Shown piece by piece: positions 55,534-64,000 of a stretch of 64,000 bases of DNA. The notes below the pieces were generated by a model. The model had not been told where the DNA came from. It saw only the letters and a program-made list of their open reading frames with translations, and did no database searches. Numbering within the stretch: position 1 is the first letter of the stretch; every line of letters starts with the position of its first letter. The position numbers were made by a program, and so were the translations under genes. Source of the DNA: Magnolia sinica (lineage: Eukaryota; Streptophyta; Magnoliopsida; Magnoliales; Magnoliaceae); the NCBI RefSeq assembly GCF_029962835.1, contig NC_080582.1, forward strand, positions 16,686,032 to 16,750,031, given 5' to 3'.

Positions 55534-58500
55534 AAGTTCTTGTGGCCTATAAATTTTATTTTATTTTTTTTCGGCGAATTTTCGGCGCTCTCTCTTTGTG
55601 AAGATAGCAGCTATTTGGAGTTCTTTTCCGCCTTTTTGCAGTCCGATCTAGAACTTTAAGTCTAGAAACAGATTCGCACTGTACGGGACTTTCCTCCCGT
55701 GAAAGCTCTCCGCCTATCTCCGCCTCACGCGCCAACTGTGTTACATCTGCCACGTGTCTCATTCTGCAGTGACACGTCAGCCCTAGCTAGCTTACGCCAC
55801 CTTCAATATGTCTCAATCTGCCTCGAGTCTTGATTCAATTGTCCACCTATTGATCTTCTATTGGATGGATCTAATTATAGTCTATGGGCTCAGAATATAG
55901 AAGTTTTTTTTATACTACGTCGATTATGACGTTATGTGACTGGAGCAGTCCCTCAACCTATGCAGAATGACAGTGAGAAAGAAGATACCTTTGCATCTCG
56001 TCAAACGGGTTAGCTGCTTGGGATGGGCCGTAAAGTTGGACTTCTTTTCGAGCTCTCAACCACTTCAATGGCTGCTGTCATCGTCACTTCCAGTTTATGG
56101 CTCTCCCAATTGGGTCATGCTTTGCTTCCACGTATGTGTTCAGTTCTTGGCCTCTCAGGGTCATCTAAGATCGGTTAATTTTCAATCATTTGATTATGTT
56201 TCATGTCGTCTTGGAAAGCAGACACATTTGTCCTTTAATAAACGTGAATCTTTTTCTTCTGCACCTTTTGACTTAGTCTATTCTGATATTTGGGGTCCCG
56301 CCCTGATTTTGACTGAGGGGAGATCTCGAGATTTTGTTATCTTTGTAGATGATTATAGTCGTTATACTTGGATTTATATATCTTTTACAGCATCGGTCTG
56401 AACTCACAAATGTTTACCATAATTTTCTCAAAATGGTACAAACTCAATTTTCTTGTATCATTAAAATTTTTCGTTCAAATAATGCTATGGAATACAAAAA
56501 TAAATATTTTCTTACCCTTTTACAACAAAATGGAACAGTCTCTCATCATTTTTGTCCCTACACCTCTCAACAAAATGGTTGAGCAGAACGTAAGCATCGT
56601 CATATTCTAAATACGGTAAGAGCACTTCTCATCTCTGCTTCTCTTCCAGAAGGGTGAAGATACTCTCACTGCTATATACACTATCAATTGTGTTCCCTCA
56701 CCGACCATCCACAATAAAACTCCTTTTGAGCTTCTCCATGGTACAGTCCCTAACTATTCCTTGCTTTGAGTTTTTGGTTGTGTCTGTTTTGTCACTCTTC
56801 CTATACATGAACGCACCAAACTTGAACCACGATCTAGACTCTGTTGCCTTCTTCGTTATAGTCTCACTCAGAAAGGTTATCGTTGTTATGATCCCATAGC
56901 CAAACGTCTTCGTATTTCTCGTCATGTGGAGTTTTGGGAGCATAAGATGTTTACGAGTCTTTCTCTTTTTCCACAGTGCTCTTCCAGTTATGCTCTTATT
57001 TTAACTGATCCATCTATTGCTCTAGTACCTACCTCCTCTGTAGAGATGCTAAACTCCTCAGACGTTCCTTCTACGTCTGCTGCTAATCCAACTGACACGT
57101 CTGCTAATCCTCCTGCTACAACAACTGCCCCTGAGCCTGTCCAGGTACCTACACTTCGTCACTCCACTAGAGTAAGAGCCCCTCCTTCTCATCTTCAAGA
57201 CTATCATTGTTTTATGCCCTTGCTACTCTTCACGAACCTCACACTTATCGTGAGGCTAGTACAGACCCTCTTTGGCAGAAAGCTATGTCTGATGAACTAG
57301 ATGCTCTTACCAAAACTCATACTTGGGACGTGGTAGATTTGCCTTCCGAAAAGTCTGCAGGTGGTTGTAAGTAAGTTTACAAAATCAAGACTCGGGCAGA
57401 TGGATCAGTGGAATGATACAAAGCTCGCCTTGTTGCGAAGGGTTTCTCTTAGGAGTATGATATTGACTATGAGGAAACTTTTGCTCATGTTGCTCGACTT
57501 ACCTCTGTTAGATCTTTCCTTGCAATAGCTGTTGTGCGTCATTGGCAACTTTTTTATATGGATGTCAAAAATGCCTTCTTGAATGGTGATCTTGCTGAGG
57601 AAATTTATATGCATCCTCCACCTGGCTATGACCATCCTCCTTACAAAGTCTGTCGTCTTCGTCGTGCTCTTTATGGTCTCAAACAGCCCCCTCGAGCCTG
57701 GTTTGCTAAATTTAGTTTTGTTGTTACTCAATAGGGCTTTCTCCCTAATGCATATGACTCTGCACTGTTTCTCTGGACTACTGGTGCTGGTACTATTCTT
57801 ATTCTTCTTTATGTTGATGACATGATCATTACAGGGGATGATCTCCCTGATATTCGCGATCTTCAGCACTTTCTGAGTCAGAATTTTGAGATGAAGGACT
57901 TAGGGTAGCTTAACTACTTCCTTGGTCTTGAGGTGACTTCAGGTTCAGATGGTTATTATGTATCTCAGGCTAAGTATGCTTCTGACTTGCTTTCCAAAGC
58001 AGGCTTAACTGACAACAAAACGTGTACTTCTCCTCTTGAATATAATGTTAAGCTTCTTGCTATTGATGGTGAATCTCTTCCAGATGCCACTCTGTATAGG
58101 CAATTGGTTGGTAGTCTCATCTATCTCACAGTTACTCGCCCAGACATTTCCTACGCTGTTCACTTGGTTAGCCAATTTATGAGTGCACCACGCTCTAGTC
58201 ACTATGTTGTCGTTATTCGTATCTTGCGCTATGTCAATGGAATTTTGTTTTATGGTCTTCACTTTTCATCGCACTCATCTCTTGAGCTCCACTCTTATTC
58301 TGATGCTGACTGGGCCGATGATCCTACCGATCGTCACTCCACTACGGGTTATTGTTTCTTACTTGGTACTTCTCTCATTTCTTAGCACAGCAAGAAATAG
58401 ACTATTGTTGCCCGATCCAGTACTAAGGCTGAGTACCGTGCATTTGCTGATACTACAACTAAACTTTTGTGGCTACGATAGCTTTTGACAGACATGAGTG

Positions 58501-58758
58501 TTTCTCAGCCAACTAGTTCCCCTCTTTATTGTGATAATCAGAACGTCATTCAAATTGTTCATAATGATGTTTTTCATGAACGGACTAAACATATCAAGAT
58601 TGATTGCCACTTCGTTCAGCACCACCTCCAGTAGGGTACACTACATCTTCGATCCATCTCCTCCGAGAATCAACTTGCTGATATTTTCATAAAGTCTCAT
58701 CCACCGAGTCGACTACATGATCTTATTTCCAAACACAAGTTAACTTCATCATCTCAAG

Positions 58759-58770
58759 TTTGAGGGGGAA
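58759..58770 (+). other. Polypurine tract
   Basis: TTTGAGGGGGAA directly before the 3' LTR, as expected for plus-strand priming. Confidence 0.88.
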
Positions 58771-59012
58771 TGTTAGAATATTTGTGTAATCTTGTTACCA
58801 TACATGTGCCAGAATATTTGTGCGATCTTGTTACCATACATGTGCCGGAATATTACAATCATAATCTCAGGCATATTACGATATTATTCTTTATATTTAT
58901 TGTCTTTCTATAATTGTTTGGCCTCATTCACATATAAATAGACACTCTTTGTAGTTTAAACACACATTGAAATACAGAATTTCTAAGACAATCACTCTTT
59001 ATTTCTCCTGCA
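58771..59012 (+). repeat. 3' LTR of the copia element
   Basis: 242 bp, from TGTTAGAATATTTGTGTAAT to ATTTCTCCTGCA. A ~43-bp block (ATCTTGTTACCATACATGTG and neighbours) is tandemly repeated near its start, unlike the 5' LTR. Confidence 0.9.
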
Positions 59013-59017
59013 CCAAG

Positions 59018-59600
59018 CATGGGTGCAATAGATGCCCTGTCACACTCATCTACATTATAGTAGCATCTCTTACTGATGAATTTAGGCTCGGATATTTTAG
59101 TCCATGTTGCAATCAGATCCAACATGAAAATGTCAAAACTAGCTAGAAGCTGCCTGTGAAACATCATCTTGAAGATTTTAACAGAAAGATCTAACAAGAT
59201 AAATGGTTCAGATGTTCTGCTACAAGTATCGAACAATGCGGTATCAGATGTTCTGCTGCAAGTATCGAACATTGCGGTATCCCTCAAAGAGGAATATTCT
59301 AAACATTTTCGTCATTATCACTTTCTAAAGATTATGTTTCATTCCTTAGGGTCGCTCTATAAATTACATTTGGGAGAAAAAATTCCAGATAACATACAAA
59401 TTATGCTGGGCGTTCAGTTGCTCTTTCAAGACCATCAGAGGTTCCTCGGTTATGGCCCACTTGAATCGAGACCGCAAACTAATTTGGAGAAAGCTCACTT
59501 CGGATAGAACCAGCTTCATCGATTAACAAGGAGTGGTTTATAGATTATATCATTCTTCATCTGTTCACCTTCAAAAACTATCTAATCTAAATCTGCTCTT
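59018..59600. other. Stretch downstream of RpoT without a recognised gene
   Basis: A minus-strand open frame (59287-59018, with SKRCYYNVDECDRASIAPML) is interrupted by the copia insertion and matches no family I recognise. A 36-bp tandem repeat lies at 59209-59280. Confidence 0.4.
59209..59280 (+). repeat. 36-bp tandem duplication
   Basis: CAGATGTTCTGCTACAAGTA + TCGAACAATGCGGTAT occurs twice in a row with two differences. Confidence 0.92.
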
Positions 59601-59633
59601 TACTTCATGGTTAGCCAGTCAGCCTCAAGCAAG

Positions 59634-59634
<1 letters not shown>

Positions 59635-59674
<40 letters not shown>
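59635..59674. repeat. (TC)n microsatellite
   Basis: About 20 TC repeats downstream of the RpoT stop codon. Confidence 0.97.
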
Positions 59675-59676
<2 letters not shown>

Positions 59677-60035
59677 GCATGCGTATCTTTGTAGCAAGCT
59701 TCTCCATGATTTTACCTAAATCACATGTGGCCCACACAACATGGAAGAATAGGGCCCACCCGAGTAGAGGTACTGTGCAATACATGGACATCTTCTCTTC
59801 CATGCTTGAAAACATCTTGTTCTGATATATTTACATCAACAGCATGGCTGGTCCAATTGGGTTGTAAGAGCAGAACCTGTTCGGCGGAACCCTCCCTCAG
59901 CTTTGCCACGCTAACAAATGAAAGAATACAATACCGCCATCCCCCAATTGAGTGCCAGACATTGAATGGAACCACTGATTCAGAGCCACTGCACAGCAGT
60001 TGAATGTGACAAAGAAGAGTGGAGAGCACTGAAGA

Positions 60036-62293
60036 TTAGTTGAAGAAATATCTGGCATCAAGTACGTCTTTCAAGTCGAAATCTCCTCGCTCTGGCAGGG
60101 GAGGGAAACTTAATGATGGGAACGATTGCTTGAAGCTCTCCAACAGCTGCATAAATAGAGAACCATACCAACTTTAGATATAGCCGTTGTGATCAATACA
60201 TGGATGGTAGGACTGAAGAAATTATTGTGCGGCCCTCTTGATTGGACCGGCACATGCAGACAACACATTGGGAATCACAGGCACACATGCCAAAGTGGCA
60301 CGTGCATGAGATTTGGGCTATTCATGAATAGGGACCCAACATCAACATGGGCTGCCCCAAAAATCATGCAGTCCACTCATGGTAGATCTTACATGTACCT
60401 TGAATGTGCGCTATGTATGGCCCACTGGATGGTAGACCAGCTTGGAGTTTGGACAAGCACCATGGTTCGGCACACCTGATGAGCTCTGGACAAGTGCCAT
60501 GTGGGCATGTCTGACTGTGTCTCCCGAAGTGCAAGACAGGTTCGCGTTCCTCTTTTGTGAGAATGGCTTTGAATTTTTTAGAAGATGAAAACCCACTCAG
60601 TTTTAGAAGAAGATTTTAAGTATGAAATTTCTCTCAAAGAAAAACACTTTTGTAGCAACAGAAAAATGGGATGCCCTCACAAACCCATGACTATCTGCAC
60701 TAGAATACTTCGTTTAGTTTTTTTTTTTTTTTTATAAGTGGGCTCCACTGGTACCAGGAAGATGTGGGGCCCACATGATGCATTCATGAAATCCAACTCA
60801 TCTATCAAATGTGTCACCTCAGAAAACCCCTGGGACCCAAAACTTGGCCCAATTCAAAACTAAGTTGAGCCACAGAAAAGAAATTGAGGGAACGCCCACC
60901 CTCGAAATTCGTGGGGCCCGCCTGAGTCAAAAACAGCCTGAATATTTGCATTACCATTCCTGGATGAAGGGTCAGAACTGCCTTGATATACACAACACAG
61001 TGGGCCACCACCCTAATCAGTGGTGGGCATTCCCCTCTTAATATGTTCCCTGTGCTACTTGTGGCCCATCTGAGTTTTGGATCAGGCTGCTTTATGGTCT
61101 GGGATCTGCTAAGGCAACGCATCTTATGGACGGGGTGGATTTTGTGAACATATCACTGGGCATCACATCTGCCTGCTACCACTGGAGCATGCCCCTTGAA
61201 ACAAAATTAGAAGCATCTCAGCAGCTATAATGAAATAAACAAAACCACCCACGTAAATGATAATACTCTTTAGAAGTGAAAAGGCTTCACTTCATGGATA
61301 AAGCAGCTTTAAAAAGAGCTGGCTGATCCCTTAATTGTTAGGAAATTTCAGGAACAATACACGAAGGAAAGAAAATAAGTATTGGCTTACAAGTGGTTTC
61401 CATCTTGGCATGGGTAATAGCTTTAGGGTGCGTTTGGATGCAATATTGAACTGCAATTATTCGTCTGATGAGGTGCAAATACCAAATTGTGATTTCCTTG
61501 GCATCCATATTAAGAGTCTAGGCTACTTTCAAGTTAGACTTGAAAGAAGCAAGATGCAACATTAAGGCTTGAGGGCTATTGTCACAATACAAATACTCGG
61601 ATGCATCACTCATCTCCCCCCCTTTTTTAAATCTATTAATTAAATTGAATGTCCCAATTCAATCGACTTGTGCATCCAAACGCAACCTTACTCTCTACTG
61701 TTAGCTGTCCTAATATCCTATTTCTTAATGAGGCCATTCAAAAGTAAAGGTACTTTACATTCTCCAATATTGGTGTTTCATAGAGTTCGACGAACTTTTC
61801 CCTAAGTATCCTGTTCAATTCATCAACATCACATGCATGCGTCCAGTACGAATCATGAACTCCTGCAATCATCAATGATGGAAAAGAAAATTAAAAATAA
61901 AAAGGTTTAACACAGTCGAGAATAGTATCCAACAAGAACAAAAGGAAATCAAGTAACCTGCAAAACTTAAGCCGGCCTTGTTGCAGGCAACTGCAGTCAT
62001 CATCATGTGGGACCCATCAAGTGAGTGGACAAAATTTGGAGGGAAAGCTGTTCTCTGCCGCTTGACCATGACCTGCAGTAGCAAAATTTGTTGAGTTCGA
62101 AATATAAAAATAAATAAACATGATGACATGATATGAACTGCTCATATCCAAATCGAGAATTACAAGATACTTTGACAGTAGGAAGACACATCCCAGTAAC
62201 AACGAACTCTAAAAATGAAAATAGCTTAAAGGAGTAATGAATAACCTTATCAGTTTCCCGTTGTAAAGTCAACACTTGAAGAGATGTTTTAAT
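60036..62293 (-). CDS. RPOT: Phage-type organellar RNA polymerase (RpoT), last four exons; 5' part outside window
   Basis: C-terminal part of the single-subunit T7-like RNA polymerase that transcribes mitochondrial and/or plastid genes. Exons on the minus strand: 62246-62293 ([16 protein letters not shown]), 61958-62072 ([20 protein letters not shown]..), 61759-61862 ([12 protein letters not shown]..), 60036-60146 (LLESFKQSF.. to DARYFFN, then stop). All junctions are GT..AG and phases agree. The [11 protein letters not shown] block and the catalytic Asp in VHDSYWT correspond to conserved T7 RNAP palm motifs (Asp812 in T7). The ending RYFFN is typical of plant RpoTs. RpoTm, RpoTp or RpoTmp cannot be told apart from this part. 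The final intron (60147-61758) is 1.6 kb and carries two repeats. Upstream exons were not found before 64000, so they lie beyond the window. No damage is visible in the exons present. Confidence 0.95.
60740..61165 (+). repeat. Fold-back repeat variant in the last RpoT intron
   Basis: The left arm GATGTGGGGCCCACATGATG + CATTCATGAAATCCA and the right arm GGGTGGATTTTGTGAACATA + TCACTGGGCATC are loosely inverted. The middle has ACAGTGGGCCACCACCC. It belongs to the general GGGCCCACATGATG group but differs from copies A-G. Confidence 0.5.
61426..61687. mobile_element. PIF/Harbinger-type MITE in the last RpoT intron
   Basis: 262 bp with inverted ends GGGTGCGTTTGGATGCA and TGCATCCAAACGCAACC (one mismatch), flanked by TTA on both sides (61423-61425, 61688-61690). 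No transposase. Confidence 0.9.
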
Positions 62294-62788
62294 CTGCAGT
62301 ACGAATTTGTCAAAAACACCTCAACAACATAGAAAAGAATCTCTCGGTTCAATAGACTAAGACAAAAGTAAAGATGTCAATAGATATGGGTAGGAAATTT
62401 AATAACTTCAGAAGAACTACACAGAGACTGCTCCAGCATACACTTGGCACAACAGAATGAACATATGGGCCTGCCTTTTGGCGATCAAATCACTCATATA
62501 ATGGGCTACATGGTGGATGGGAGATGCCCCCAAAATACCTCCCAATCAATGATCCTAACCATTTGATTGGGACCCTACTAAGTGTGGATATCGCTTGTTT
62601 AGTCCATTTTCATCAGATGGCTAGGATCATCTGATACGGGAAGACATTAGGATCCAGCCCATCCCATTATGGCCCTATCAGATCAACATATTAGGTTACT
62701 GAGAGGTGATCCATCTGTACATTGCTGTGTCTAAAAAAGAAACGCATTCTTTTGATTCAATGTTATAGAATGCCTCTAAAATAATAGG

Positions 62789-62790
<2 letters not shown>
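62294..62790. other. RpoT upstream intron without a recognised feature
   Basis: Begins with the acceptor CTGCAG (minus strand) of exon 62246-62293. No further RpoT exon or element was recognised. Confidence 0.5.

Positions 62791-62859
<69 letters not shown>
62791..62859. repeat. (AT)n microsatellite
   Basis: About 34 AT repeats followed by T-rich sequence, within the presumed RpoT intron. Confidence 0.98.
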
Positions 62860-62862
<3 letters not shown>

Positions 62863-62894
62863 TTTATTTTTTTGTGTGATTTTTTTTTTCAGGG

Positions 62895-63390
62895 GGCACT
62901 TACAAGATGCCTTCCTAATTTGCGGTATGGTTGTACGACTGGAAGTCCAAGGGGGGTTGTCCACCTCACCGGCTGATTTTCCGAAGCAATAACCTATTCA
63001 AGGTTCAAGCTTTGCAAGTAAGCATCCATTTATATGATAGTTGCAAGAAGAATAGTTACAATTCGCACACAATGCCAAGTGTTAAGGAATTAACTATAAA
63101 ATGTAGAAATTGAAATAACATGATGATGCAGGATGGATGATCTAACATAGAATGATGTAATGAGATCATCAACAGATCAACTAGAACAACTTAAAGTACA
63201 AAATAATGCTAATAAATCACAAGCTTAATGAATTCAAGTATTTAACTATGCTTGGATTCAAGACTAAATCACAACCCGTCAGTTAGATCTTATAAAACAT
63301 GATTAGATAGGACCTATGGAATGTAGGACTTCCATCTAGTATAGGAATTGATCTAATTCTAAAGGGAATCTCTTGGTTTGCTAAAGAGTT
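62895..63390. other. Stretch without a recognised feature
   Basis: No coding frame or repeat family could be named. Presumably RpoT intron or other non-coding sequence. Confidence 0.4.
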
Positions 63391-63392
63391 TA

Positions 63393-63580
63393 AGAACGAG
63401 GGTTTTGGGATTTGGGGATTTTGGAAAATTTGGGGTTTTTGTGAAATTAGAGGATTTTGAGGAAATTAGGATTAGGGTATTTGGGGATTTGGGTTGAGGA
63501 ATTTCGGGATTTAGATTTCGGAATTTGGGGACTTGGGGTTTTGAGAACTAGGGTTTTGAGGTTTAGAAACAAGAGGGCAA
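63393..63580 (+). repeat. Cytosine-poor, GGGATTTGGGG-rich degenerate repeat
   Basis: Built from variants of GGGATTTGGGGATTTT and GGGTTTTGAG, with only about half a dozen C residues in some 190 bases. The minus strand is correspondingly G-poor. Confidence 0.8.
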
Positions 63581-63589
63581 CGGAAAATG

Positions 63590-64000
63590 GGGGCCGTCTG
63601 TACGGACAGCCATACACGTGTGTCCGTATGACCATATGGACACGAGCTTGGTTGGGTTGGGTTTGGATGGGTTAGGGTGTGATTGGGTTGAGGAGAAAGA
63701 AGAACAAAGGATAGATGTGGAGATGGTTTGTTGATGGGGAAGAAAGAAGAAAACTAGAGGGAGAGAGAAAAGAGAAGAAACACCTTTTGATGAAAGAGAA
63801 TGATAACTTGGAAACACTCCATGGTATCACACCAAATTGCCCCAATCACAGAAGGTTTTACTTCCTCACAAAGCAAAGACAGAGTTTTTCTTTTCTTTTT
63901 CATATGCAATGATGGGCTAGGGTGTGGACGTCCAAGCCTTTATAGTATCAAAAAAGACTTTTAACAAAAAGACACTTTTATATAAAAAGTTTCACATAAA
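63590..64000. other. Purine-rich flank with a near-palindrome, unassigned
   Basis: Contains GTGTCCGTATGACCATATGG + ACAC (hairpin-prone, near 63620-63643), TGGGTTGGGTTTGGATGGGT repeats and GA-rich sequence to 63780. It might be the edge of an LTR, but no terminus was found. Confidence 0.3.

Larger units (their letters stand above)
55293..59012 (+). mobile_element. Ty1/copia element with both LTRs and CCAAG target duplications
   Basis: A 3,720-bp element bounded by TGTTAGAATATT ends and flanked by CCAAG at 55288-55292 and 59013-59017. The PBS TGGTATCAAAGCC follows the 5' LTR and the PPT TTTGAGGGGGAA precedes the 3' LTR. Recognisable parts are integrase (FDLVYSDIWGPA, VIFVDDYSRYTWIY), RT ([47 protein letters not shown]-like) and RNase H (DRHSTTGYCFLLGTSLIS). 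The lineage resembles Ale/Retrofit. The gag-protease part is short and the polyprotein frame is broken around ten times. The LTRs differ at about 15 of 205 aligned bases by eye, suggesting several million years. Confidence 0.92.

Noticed and set aside
58928-59287. 119-codon minus-strand frame at the edge of the copia element
   Set aside because: It runs into LTR sequence and across a 36-bp tandem repeat. No family similarity and no splice structure supports it as a gene.
63660-63690. Telomere-like TTAGGG words
   Set aside because: Only isolated GGTTAGGG/TTGGG words occur, without a TTTAGGG array.

Overview
This is a piece of a plant nuclear genome: intron-containing genes for organelle proteins, nested Ty3/gypsy and Ty1/copia retroelements, MITEs, and many copies of a fold-back repeat reading 'gatgtatg...ttatccatgcc...catccattttt'. 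I associate that repeat with magnoliid-type genomes, but this is recollection, so the lineage is a guess. No bacterial, organellar, rRNA, tRNA or CRISPR features were seen.

Layout. 1-9275: a broken Ty3/gypsy chromovirus (gag-pol plus a 3.1 kb 3' LTR), whose LTR abuts the 3' end of a Ty1/copia element. 9.7-14.1 kb: a cluster of about eight fold-back repeats between two inverted arms. 14.4-19.06 kb: a broken minus-strand Ty1/copia element. 19.06-22.7 kb: a CACTA terminus, two exons of a MutS homologue (MSH3-like ATPase domain, minus strand) and a 1.17 kb PIF/Harbinger-like element in the intron between them.

25.3-35.9 kb (minus): a complete gene for the dihydrolipoamide acetyltransferase (E2) of the plastid pyruvate dehydrogenase complex. 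It has six exons, encodes 479 residues, and its last intron of 8.2 kb is packed with repeats. 36-38.2 kb: relics and one unidentified coding-like fragment. 38.2-50.5 kb: a stack of LTR elements, in which a minus-strand Ty1/copia is interrupted by two long solo LTRs (one with a perfect GATTA target duplication) and joined to an Athila/Tat-like LTR with its primer-binding site.

50.6-54.05 kb: a second, about 98% identical copy of 22.7-26.24 kb. It carries a perfect copy of the last E2 exon and a hAT MITE that inserted before the duplication. 55.3-59.0 kb: a Ty1/copia element with both LTRs and CCAAG target duplications. 60.0-62.3 kb (minus): the last four exons of a phage-type organellar RNA polymerase (RpoT), whose 5' part lies beyond the window. 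62.3-64 kb: intron or flank with an (AT)n tract and a cytosine-poor stretch.

The three host genes all lie on the minus strand. E2 feeds plastid acetyl-CoA and fatty-acid synthesis, and RpoT transcribes organelle genes. The MSH3-like piece looks like a gene fragment rather than a working repair gene. The most unusual feature is the duplicated segment, which places an orphan but intact E2 terminal exon downstream of RpoT on the same strand.
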